Source of the DNA: Tubiluchus corallicola
Taxonomy: Eukaryota > Priapulida > Priapulimorpha > Priapulimorphida > Tubiluchidae
Direction: 5' to 3'
DNA length: 62,000 nucleotides
Assembly (NCBI GenBank): GCA_030141605.1
Contig: JAQGDQ010000016.1
Location: forward strand, 882,999 to 944,998
Positions 1 to 12,400 of the stretch are shown here, one piece after another. The translations under genes were made by a program, and so were the position numbers. How positions within the stretch are numbered: position 1 is the first letter of the stretch; the number at the start of each line of letters is the position of its first letter. Under the pieces are notes generated by a model, which made no database searches, was not told where the DNA came from, and saw only the letters and a list, made by a program, of their open reading frames with translations.

Positions 1-392
1 ACATTACTAAAGCAAAATATTTGCGTTGAGTCACTTGAGTTACAATCTTTTTTGATAACCTAGTAAATACAATTCATTGCCATTTTGATTCGATGAAATA
101 TTTGAATCTCGATGAAATGATAATTGTTACAGAAGTTCTCGTTAATTAATTATGGCTAATTAATGTAAAATTTGAAACAGTGATTTTAGACTGTGGTCAA
201 ATTTGAGTCAAAATCATGCATTCAATATTCTGATAGTTAACTTTGTAAAATTTTATTTTATTTGTAAAAATAGCAAATGTTTTCATAATTTAATTTCTTT
301 TAAAGTGTTTTGGGTTTTCTTGTGTGATATATGTGTAATTTTCCTGCTTTATCTGAGCACTGTATGTTAATTTTGAATTTTTTATACTTTAG

Positions 393-499
393 GTAGTGGA
401 TTTAGGTTTGATACTTCATCCTGGTGCTTATGCGAGAGACCCGTGGAACTTGCTTGATGCTCTCGTTGTTATCTGTGCCTTGGTAGCATTTTATTTCAA
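393..499 (+). CDS. Cav2: Cav2 exon: domain III S2-S3
   Basis: Acceptor tttatactttag, donor gtaagt at 500. Begins on a codon and ends two bases into one (107 nt). Reads [20 protein letters not shown], then a hydrophobic S3. WN.LD is the conserved S3 start with its aspartate. The sequence before it (1-392) is intron with no exon seen. Confidence 0.9.
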
Positions 500-3400
500 G
501 TAAGTTGGATCCTTATTCACTAACAGAATGAAGTGAATCAAAACCTATTTCATTTTGGTTAAGTTTCGTTTCGGCATCAGATTCGTAAGTTTCAAAATTT
601 CAGTTTCGGTTTCAGTTTGTAATTTCACTTTCAGTAACATCCCTGCTGAACATGTACTCTTTAGATTTTTTTTAACTAAATTGCACATGATTTTAGGAGC
701 ATTATTAACTAAGGTAAGATTATTGCTTAGCAACATTAAGAATGATGGACTACAAACGATGGCATAACTAATGTTAATCAATAGTGTCTGAATTTTCGTA
801 GCAGTTTTCATGTATGCTAGTGTTACATTATAAATATATAATTTGTTTTTGAGGTTCTGCTTAAAATAATTTTAACCGCATCTGTGAAACGAGATAGTAA
901 ATTCTGTCTTTGATAATCGTGGGCTATTTTTAGAAAAAAAGCATGATTTTGGGACATCTGCTGATTTCGTTAAATGTTTATTAAGTGATTTTGGGACGTC
1001 TGCTGAGATTGTTAAATGTTTGTTAAGTGTTGAATAAGTTGAAATGACAAAAATATTTTTTTAAACTATGAATAACTTTTTTATTGTTTTTAGTCAAGTT
1101 ACATCAGGTGGAGCTGCCACAAACCTCAACACGATCAAGTCACTTCGGGTTCTACGAGTTCTACGTCCTTTAAAAACAATTAAACGAGTTCCTAAGTTGA
1201 AGGTCAGTTGTTCTACTTAATCGCTTATCATGTTTAAAATGACTTGCTCTAATAACACTTCTAGTAAGACTTTTCTTGGCCTAGTAGTGTGATTTAGTTA
1301 CACTTTTTAGGGTAAGTCTACTGATACTTAATTTGATTCATAACTAAAAAAAATCTTTGTAGTCAAATGAAACAGGACAGTTTTCCATATTTCTTTACTC
1401 GTTTTGCCTTTTTAAAGCTACTTAATAAGTAGTAACCAACAGAATTGTTACTGCTACCACAAGTTCCACAGCTGATTTTTTTCTAGGCTGTTTTTGACTG
1501 CGTCATCAACTCACTGAAAAATGTGCTCAACATTCTCATCGTTTACTTGTTGTTTCAATTCATCTTTGCCGTCATTGCAGTCCAGCTATTCAACGGCAAG
1601 TTCTGGTACTGTACCGACTTATCAAAAACTTTGAAGGAAGAATGCCAGTAAGTATTTTTTTAAGAATGGACATCACCTTTATTGCATTTTCATTCTTTTC
1701 ACATGATTTTTATATTGTTGTTTATTTTTGCTATTTCTAATATCTATCATAAATTTTCTTCGCAGTGGGGACTTCTTCGTATTCACAGATGAAAAGAAAC
1801 CTCCAGAGGTGCAAGCTAGAGAATGGAAGAGGCAGGACTTTCACTACGACAATGTAGCCTATGCCATGCTTACTTTGTTTGTGGTGCAGACTGGAGAAGG
1901 CTGGCCTAAGTAATATAGTTGAAATAGCAAAACATTCACTGTATAATGATGGTTCAAAGCCGCAATTCTGACACCACATTTGAAAGACAGAAACTGTGAA
2001 AAAAGTTGGAATACAGCCTTTATTTGAACCAAAAACCATTGACATGCAAGGCAGATGTCTTACACCACTATTCCCCAGTGATCGGACAGTGTTCTAAAGT
2101 GTCTGTTTTGTAAGCAGAACATCCCTGGTTCAAATCCAGACTGTATTCCAATGTTTTCACATTTCCTGTCTTTCAAGTTTGGAACCAAAATTCAATTAAT
2201 TGTGGGGTTATGCCATGGTTAATAATAATTTTGACATTAAGATTAACTGATTAATTTGGTATAACAAGACAAATATTTTTTCCACTATGGTTTCTAGCAG
2301 ACAACGACAAAAATTCTTATTGATGTGTAAAAATGTAGGAATGCCTGTGACAAAATGTTATTCAGTTAGTCGTGTTCATAATAGTACTTAATCTTGTGCG
2401 AGTGAAACTGTGAAAATGAGTAATGTTTCTCTGTGCCTTCAGGGTATTACAAAATTCTATGGATGCTACAGAAGTGGATGTTGGACCGCAACCAAATTAC
2501 CGCATGGAGATGGCATTGTTCTACATTGTGTTCTTCATTGTGTTTCCATTCTTCTTTGTAAATATATTCGTTGCCTTGATTATTATTACCTTCCAAGAAC
2601 AGGGAGAGAAAGAGCTTATAGACGGGGAGCTGGATAAGAATCAGGTTTGCTAGCCATATTAGTTCCTCTTTCAGATTTATCGTAAGTAAAATCTAGTCCT
2701 CTGACTTTGATCTGAAGTTCTTTGTTGTCTCTAATTGAAATGATTTTTTACAGAAACAGTGTATAGATTACGCCATTAATGCTCGTCCACTGGCGCGATA
2801 CATGCCAAAAGACCACGATTCCATACGGTATCGAATCTGGAAGTTAGTCGTGTCTCGCGGCTTCGAGTACTTTATCATGGTCATGATCTCACTCAATACG
2901 GTTGTCTTAATGATGAAGGTACGGAATATTATTATAAACTAGCATTTCATTTAAAAGCTTTTGTTAACAAAGTTAACCAAGGTTATAGTTGTATTGCATA
3001 ATTATAGACAAGGTAAACTTCTTGTTCACTGTATTTTTGTAGTTACTGGTTTGGTTGGGAAAAGTAAAAGTAATACAAAAGACTAACTGTATTCTAAAAA
3101 CTAATAATAGTTTAAGAATTTCTGCACTTAATTTTAATAGTTAACAGTTTTAATAATTAATTACAGAGACTGTTTTGCATTGATGTAATTATCATAATTT
3201 TAGGAAGTTAGGCAGTTGTAACATATCTATATGTGTTTTGAAATGCAGTGGGCAAAGACTTATGTTACTGTGGCCTGTAGAAAGATGATTCCTTCATTCA
3301 CGTTTTCAGGATAGTCCCGTAACGTTACTAGTTTTAGCTAAGGATTGTGCAATTTTGACTGGTTTTGCAGTCCACATTGATTAAAGTAACACTTGGTTTT

Positions 3401-6400
3401 TAGTGCTAGACTATTGGTGTGATGCAAAATTACGGCCAAAAAATCACAATTCTTGGTCATAACTACCATAACGGGTTTCTGTTTTTCTCAGTCTTTAGAA
3501 ACTGAAAATATGGACATTACTACTTATATTATTCATCTAACTTAACTGGTATACTACGCTGAGGTTATTAAACGTATTAAAACAAACTCAATAACTCAAG
3601 CAGCAATAATAACAATAAAGTTCACTAAAGTTGAGTACCATTTCCAACAGAACAGTTCAGCCAACACAGCTCAATGGTAAAGACGCAATAATTCAACATA
3701 CACAGCAATATCAAGACTGTTTTTCAACTATTTCTTCAGAAGATAGTTAGATTTATCTATCTTCTGAAGAAATAGCTGATAAACAGTCTTGATATTGTAT
3801 GCAGTAGAAGTAGACTGCATACCAATCACCAGTAAAAAAGTTGCATTAGCCTGGCGGTACTTTGGTCAAGAGGTGCCAAGACAGAATTTTATTGCAGCTT
3901 TAGGGCATTTAGTGCCTATCTTTTTTAGTGCCATACACACAAAGTTCAAAATTATGGTAACAAAAAGTCAACTGCTTGATAAGCTTCATGTAATCATTCA
4001 CTGATATATTTTTTATAAAATTGTGTAATTCACATTTTACATATGAATCGTTCCATGTGTTATGCACACACACAAACAAATAATCGGTTGTTTGTTGTAT
4101 TTTTAACTGTCAGAAAATGTCGTCATTAGTACGTCTGTGTTTCAGTTTCTAAAGGTTATCCTGAAGTTGATTTGCGTGCCACCTTTTTAGGCAGACAAAT
4201 TATATAAATTCATTTAAACATATCTTTAAAATGGCATACAACTTTTGGGGTATCTTTTTGAAAATATATGAGAAAAGTTGTGCCAGTGTTTCATTTGGTA
4301 TGATGAGATCTCTTAGCTCAAAGGTTATTTTGTTAATCTGATGAATCTTTTCGAATGATTTTGTGGTTGCAAATAGTAAAATGAATGCACTTCAAACGCC
4401 TGTGTTTTTAGCACAAACGAATTTGAAGTAAATGTTATGAATTGCAAAGCCCCAAAATTATTTGCTCTTGCAATTCATAAATGCTATATTTGTCCAAGTG
4501 CCTTGAAGCTTAAACCTGCTCGTAAAATCCAATATTTTAAGTTCTCCAATTACAGCAGATCGAAGATGTCTAAATTCTTGTTATATATTTACTACTTTAT
4601 TAGTAATGTATTTAAAAAATGTCTAAGTAATCATTAAACATTAAACATTAAACTATAACCAATATCACATAGCATATTTCTATTTCTTAATCTGATAAAT
4701 ATATATTGTTACAAGATGTTTTATGTTGTCAACATGGCACATGAACTAGAATGAATCACTGTTGTAGACAGAATGTTGCTATATAACACAAAACTTGCAT
4801 TTATAGCAATAAATGCATTAGGAAAGATGAAATAAAACTTATGTCTGCATATGCCACAGCTGTAAGAGGAGTTAGAGAGGAAAAGCATACAGGAAATGCT
4901 TGTAATAATCTCTATGCAGAAGTATGTGTCCGTTATTTTGGGTGACATACACATATTTAAGCTGTAAAATACCTCTGTTCCTCACTTGAACTCGAGCTTA
5001 ATTAATGTTGAATCTATAGCATTTTAATGACAAACTGAAGTAATTTCAAAGTTTTTTACAGCATTTGATACTATATTTTGTTAGGATAAGTCAGTACATC
5101 TGCATTCAGTCTTATCTTATAAAAGTGCATATACATACGTCTTCATCACTAATCCAAAAAACACAGTATTGGTAAGTGTCTATCTGTCTTGCAAAGTGTC
5201 CATTCAGTTCAGTGCCATGGATGACAATGTGCCGCCGCTATACGGCGCTTAACTTATAATCGAACTCTTTCTCTTATTTCCATTCGTTTTGAAGCATTCC
5301 AAAATGGATGATGAATATAAGGACATACTGAGATTCTTGAACATAACCTTCACATCCCTGTTTATGGTAGAGAGTATCCTGAAGATGATAGCTTTTGGAG
5401 TGAGGGTAAGAGGGTGTCGGTTGATGGTCTCCTGCCGTCGCCGCACTTACGCACGTACCTAACAACGGCCTCCACTCGTGCTCGTTTTGCTGCTATAAGT
5501 TACAGTCTTTTGTCAGACATTAAATCGCCTCTTTGTTGGAAAAAATATGACAGCTTGTAGCGTGTAGCAGTGTCAACAGCATGTCTCTTACAGCAAGGCC
5601 TCTTATGGAACCAGAGGAACAAAAACAAAACAAAACTTCTCTGCATATTTTTTAGAATAAATTATCCTTACTTTATTGTGTAGCTTTGTTGTAGAGACGT
5701 ACTGTTCCGAGCTTTGTCACTTTTGGGAAGGGGAATAAAGCAACTGCACTTTTTCAGCCTAAACTTTGCAAAGGTTAGTTTTGCACAAAATTAATAGTCC
5801 TGAAACAATTCTTCCATGACTCAATTTATTAAGAAAAAATAAATTAATAAACTGTTGCTGAATGTTTAAACTTTAGCTTTTTGGGTGAGCTGAAAAAGGG
5901 CAGCTGTTTGCTCGTTTTTGTTTTGTATCTGCACTGAATCAACTTAGGTTTCATTTCCCATCTTTGCTTCTGGTTAATTTGCATTTGCACAGCCAACCGA
6001 TGAAACTCCTGACGTCTATATGGCCCTTTCACACTACGCCAATATGGCCTTCACGATTCTTTTCTCCATCGAATGCATATTGAAGCTGGCAGCGTTTGGA
6101 GCCAAGGTTAGCGTCTCTGTTTAAAACTCATTGCATATTGCGCATGTGACGTTGCCATTTCAAAACTGCCAAAAAATAGCAAACATTATTGAAGAAAGTA
6201 TCAACAAGTTCACCTCTAAATTTAGAATGCAGTCAAAACAGTTCTTCTAATTAGGTTCTTGGCTTGGAACGGGAACAGTCACATGCAAGCATAGATGTAT
6301 TACATGATTGCGTAATTATGCTGATACCATTTCAACTCTGATCCCACTTTTGCTGCGAATGAAAATGTGTTACAAAATAGAGTACTATTCAGTTAATGTT

Positions 6401-9400
6401 CGTTTAATATCCTTTGATCTAGGTAAATACAGCCATGCCATAATTAAACAGGCGGTCAGTAGTCTTTAACTAAGCATTTGATCAGTTATCGATAACGTTT
6501 TATCAAATTGAACTTATATAAACCTGGCAGCACAGCATTTAATACTTGTCATGATTCTGTTTTTTAATAAAGCCTTATTTTGTAAACTAACTAGCAGTAC
6601 TTCATTCTTATTAAACTGACCTGAATTGCATTTAATATTGTTACTGTCTAAACTGTGATTTATTGGCTGCAAACTTTTCTTGAATTGAAAATTTAAAATT
6701 ATACCAGATAATCCTGTTTGTCAATTTTACAATAAGCACATTTATTATTTTGTGTAACAAAAATTGACAAAATCAAGCATCACTTACAAACTTATATTCA
6801 TAGGATAAGTGCTAACTAAAAGAAAACTACCATAATTCATTTTAGTATTGATGATGGAATAAACCCAACATTATTAAATTTTTGAGACACTATGTAAAAG
6901 TTAATAGTTTTTATTTGTAAAAACATGAAAAAATTGGAACCGTAGCTAAATTTGAACCAGAGACATCTGGAATGTCTTAACCACTAAATCAACTAATGTC
7001 ATAACTGACTTGTGATCTTAATAGGCTACTGTGGTTGGTGTGATCTGACAGTTAAAGAATTTGGCTGACATGACCCACAGTTTTGGTGTTTAGAAAGGTA
7101 TTTTTTATATTTATTTACATTTTATTTTCTTTCAGTTAAACTTGACATGAAAAAATTAATAATCATGGGTTTATTACATCTGCAGTTAAGCATTAATTGC
7201 CATCTTACAATCAGTTGTCTGGGATTTTGTTCTGCAACTTCACTGATGTACAATTTACAAACATTCGAGCAGAAGTGTGGATTGGTAATGGAATGGGACT
7301 GTGTTTTGCCCTATACTCGTCAAATTAGATTAAAAGAAGTTTGCTTGTTAATGTGTTACAGTGTTTTATTGTCTATACTAACATTTACCTGCTGTTTTTA
7401 TCAAGTTGATGCATTTGTTTTTGTTAGTATTATTTTCTGTTAGTCTTTAGAACACGTGTTTGTGTCCTTCTCATTTTATTTGTTTCACTTTAGGAACTGC
7501 AGTACAACTTTACTTCATTATTTTGTGGTTATGTAAATGAGTCTTTTTCTGTATGTATATAATTTATTTGCGTAAACTTCAGCCAGTAGTCTTATTACAT
7601 GCATGCCGTATCTACATTAAGTTTTGTACAGAACTTAACTCCATGCAGTCTTGTATTATAAGAAACTGAATTATTCTAATTTTCCATAAACCATTCGTTT
7701 GCATTAAATTGAATCTCTATGAGCTCACCAGAAAATGTTTTGTTAAATTATATTTCTGGGAAATCAAATGCACTCAAGACTATGAACTTCACACTTTACA
7801 GATACATTTGTAATTATGTTTCCAAAAATGTCAATGAAATTCGAAAAATAGAACACAAATCCTTCTATTCACATAGTGAGTAGGGGTTGGTTATAATACA
7901 GGCAGAAATTTACAGTTTTTGTGTTTCTTTTATACAGAGCTAATGCTGAATTCCTTTGTTTTTCACAGTGCATTTTACAGACTATCATTTAGCTGCTTTG
8001 TCACGTAAGCCTTAGTTAGTGGATTGCTGCATTTATGAAAGCTAATGCATAAGTTCGCTTGTTTGAAATCCCTGGTCTTTTGCTAAAGAGGCCGTGTTTA
8101 AGAGATCTGTTGAATGTGGTAATAATTATTAAGTGGATAAGTGCATGAATAGCTTTCAAAAAAATATGATAATAAGCTTTTGAACTTCTGTTCATGATTT
8201 AGCATGTTCCTGATTGTATTGCTTTGTTATAAATTGTGTTGTTTTACTTGTTTTGAGTAGACTAATTCATTTTCATGCACATTGAACCAGTAATATGTTT
8301 TATTGACTAGTATAGGGCAATTGTATCACAGTAAGCAGCTCATAATATTCCTTATTATATACCTGCGGCTGCTAATATAGTGAGGACCATATCCTCCTAT
8401 AGCCCGTATGCCCTCTAAAACTTATATTATTATACTTGCCTGCATGTTTTCGCTCTTTACCTGTGTACTACAATATCACACTTTCGATATTTTCAATTCC
8501 ATGTTTTGTTTCTATTTGCATCTTCCTTAATGCCTGCGATTTAAATGCGACTTGCTTGTATCGTTACCAAAAGGTATATAATAAAAATATTATTCATTTG
8601 ATGAAGAACAAACAATTCGATCTGATGTCTTTCAAATTGTGTCATTAAAATTTGTTGCGAATTGTTTGCTCTACTTTGTGTCATTGACATATTTGTCTTC
8701 CAATCTTTTGTTTTATTTTATACAGTCTTAGATTGCCATATGTTTGTATCAATGCGATGAATTGTATCGTACAGTGTATGCCATACTTGAGTCTGAATGG
8801 AAACTTGCATCACTTAATATATATCTTTGCTTTTCGTAAATTTCTATTCAGACTCTCTTGCAATTTTTATAGTGTGATGTACTTGTAGGCTTGTTATGTT
8901 TACTTAGAGCAAGATTTATGAATTCTGTGTCGACCGGTTCGCTGCTGTTGTTGTTGTTATTGTTGTTATTTTTATGTTTTAAGCGTGTTTTGCATTTTAC
9001 ATGTGAATGAACGGCATTAAGAAGCCATGCAGCACTACATGAAGCTGTACAGTAATGTCTGCTCCAATATTAGCAACAAACTGTTCATAATAAACGGCAG
9101 TATTGACTAAAGTTTTTATGAAAACGTTTCAAGATGTTTCAGAATGACCAGATCTTCCATCATCAGTTGATAGCCTATTATTACAAAACAAAATACATAA
9201 AACTGCATTTGAATATAAACCACAGCAAACTGCTGAAAAAACACAATCTAACGAAATTGAGCACACAGTTATGTGTTGGATTACAAATTTCTGATAGTAT
9301 CACAAATTTTTAGCTTATAATTAAGTAGAATAAAATCTTAAACTTACTACAAGTCTAATAAAGTGGATTACTAGTACGTCCTCATTACTAAATGTTCTTG

Positions 9401-12400
9401 GTTGCACTACAAGTCACTGACAGGGTTTCATTTTAACCACCTTCACAGTTATTATGGGTTATCAACTGATGACGGAATGTTTAGTAATTCTGAACGTCTT
9501 GAAATGTTTTAATAAAAATCTCAATGTCTAAAATGCCAGCGGTATAGAACAGCCGTTTTTTATAAATTATAAGTGTCATCAATGTTTGTTTGTCTGTTTT
9601 CCCTAATGGACCTTCCTGCTATAACTGCAACAGAGTGCTTTGCTGAATGTATTAACTACAAGTGTGGCACAATTTCAAATTGTTTATTCAGCATTTTTAG
9701 TGATATTGCTATCACTAAAAATGACTTAAGGTTGAAACAGTTTGAAAATCATACTTTAAATTACTGTTCCTTTTTTTAAATTTTGAAAATTAATAGTGCT
9801 TCACAAAGCATAATTTTTTATTCAATACGCTCTGGATAACCCTTGCAAGTTAATGCTCTGTCATACTTCTATTTATTTAAGTGATAAAAAATATTTTATG
9901 ATTTAATTAATTTGTTAATCTAAAATTTACATTTCACTAATATAGTGCAGTTTAACATTAGTTTAAATGTGAAGTGTCCAGATATGTTAGTAGTTTGTTA
10001 TAATTACATAACGAATGTAGAATGCAAAATGCCACATCTTTGCCAGTAACAAAACTCCTTAGTGAGTTTTCCACAGATTGCATCTTGCAAAGATAATGGC
10101 ATTTTGTATCTATTAAACAGATTAAAATCTGTTTGCAAAAATAGTGATGTAGAGTGGATTTTCACATTAAGTTTTGTTTAACACATTTAATTTCAGCATG
10201 GTTTTAAAATTGTATACTTGGTGTCAGTTCTTTTTTCTTGGGGTCTGCATTTAAACATTTTATATTCTTTGGTTATTACTCTATTCTGATAGAAAAGAAT
10301 ACATATAAATTTTACAATAACAACATACAAAATATGGTTGTTGGATGCACATAGATCTATCTGTATCTGTCTGCGTCAAGCAAGCTGACTGGACTTTGTA
10401 GTTGTCTAGGGAAACTTTGTGCACTGACCAGAGTAACTTGTTTCCTGAGAGGCCTCAGAAAGTTTAACTCTTGATATGACATGTTTTATTTGGAGTTCAA
10501 AAGAGTGGCTGCCAAATGATATTCTCTCAAAAATTTATATTCCATAGAGTCAGTTTAGTCAAGGCCTTCAAACATGGAGTCAAAAATTAAGCACATTTCT
10601 ATATCCAAAAGAAGTGAATGATACATTCAACCATTTATGGAAAATTTCCCTGTTCAGGACAGCATACTTGAGACCTCCACTTTTAAATAATGTAGGTTAT
10701 TTAATGTTTAAAAAATTATATGACTCTATACATCATCGGGAAAATGTCTGGGCAAATAATGTCATCACAGCTAAAAATATTTTACGAATATGAATGCATG
10801 ATTATGTAGGTTTTCACCCTGGCGGTGTGAGTTACCTTATGGCAATCTGACACCTTGTATAGAATTTTAAAGCTTACCCAATGTAGGTGATTTTGTTTTG
10901 CATAACCCAGTATTTCATTTATTATTTCTAAGAACTATTTTCGAGATGCGTGGAATTGTTTCGATTTCTTCATTGTTGTGGGCAGTGTTGTAGACGTAGT
11001 CATGGCCGTGAATGCGGACCGTGACGCGGGTGTAGCTGATGAAACTGGTAGTCGGCGGAAGGTATGTGGCGGTTGCTCCTGTGCTGTCCTGAGGTCTGCT
11101 TTGTTGTGACTATCAGTGTGTCCTCTTCCCTTTTATCTTGCTTGTTGGTATCGTGGATTTCTATTTCTTTTCTGTAATGAAAAAGCAGTTGGTGCTATGA
11201 CGTCTGTGCTGTGATAGTGTTCTAACCTCATCAGTGCAATGAATTCACAGTTTCAACTTGTGTACTCTACCATCGGTGTAAACGTAGTGGAGCTGAATGC
11301 TTTTTCATTAATTTTTGTGTATAATTTTCTGCAAACCTTATGGCAAAGATGTAACTGTATCTGTAATTCTGCATGGTGTCTGTGCTTCATGTTGCCAAGG
11401 TAGCTAAGCATGTATGCTTACAGTGGCACGAGGTTTTCGTAGCTGCTGCGTAACTGCTTTTTACTGCTGCTGCCAAATGCTTGCTGACTTATGGCAACGG
11501 ACGGGTAAGTACTGTTCTGCTCACAGCTATAGCTTTCAAACTCTGTGTCTGTTTCTAGAATTACTTCAGAGATTCATGGAACACGTTCGATTTCATCACT
11601 GTGGTCGGAAGTATAGCTGATGTTGTGATAACTGAATCGGAGGTAGCAAGTATATAACCCATCGTGTCTTGTTGTGCACGCGATAGGTTTTTTGTCATAC
11701 CCACATTGCATGTTCTCGTGAGACATTATGTACAAAATTGTTTCACCAGCTGCATTTTTTGACAACATCTGTCAGCAGCAAGTGACCCTGCCAGTTTTAT
11801 TGCATTATTTTAGCTATTTAGCAACTTGCACTTATCTTGAAGTCAGTGTTGTGTTAGGTTAACTGAGCTACATTTTTAAGACATTTTAAAAAGGAATTTT
11901 TTGCCCACAGCAGGACACTTCTATTTGGCACATTATGATCACTACTATCATGTCTACTACTACCACTACAGGCTTTTGTCCGATTGCTTTTGCTTGAAGA
12001 CATACCAACTCTTTCTGTTTTATGGAAACAATGTTTTGTACATTTTCACTGTCTCACATCCTGAATTCAAAGACACAAACGGTGGATTATTTATGTACCA
12101 TTTATTTGAGAAGCTAGTCATAGCTGTTGTGTCGTAGTGTTTTGTCAATACAGTGATTTCACATTATTAACTTGTTTAGTTTGTTTTAACTAGTTATAGC
12201 TGTCATATGTGGAAAAATTAGTTTAGTTGTGTTTTAATGCAATAGCTGCCATGATTGTCTTAGTGCAATGTTGCAGGAAATTGTGTAGGTTTGGCACTTT
12301 TTTGTGTTTTGTTACTTTATATTTTATGAAGTTTAGCTGGTTTCTCTATAATAGAGCAATTAGAGTATTCCTTTTTAGTGTATCGAAAGTGAGTGAATCA

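Larger units (their letters stand above)
6107..10932 (+). other. Cav2 intron between IVS2-b and IVS3-a
   Basis: 4.8 kb with no exon seen. It holds SINE copy C, the foldback at 9078-9554, a short TTG-rich tract near 8942-8972 and a diverged inverted repeat near 10025-10115. Short ORFs here have no recognisable product. Confidence 0.7.

Noticed and set aside
7147-7443. 98-codon ORF in the Cav2 intron, examined as a possible extra exon
   Set aside because: No S2/S3-like sequence, no matching phase or splice sites, and no resemblance to channel domains.
10025-10115. possible hairpin (gcaaaatgccacatctttgc with gcaaagataatggcattttg)
   Set aside because: Only about 18 paired bases with gaps and a mismatched interior; too weak to list as a feature.
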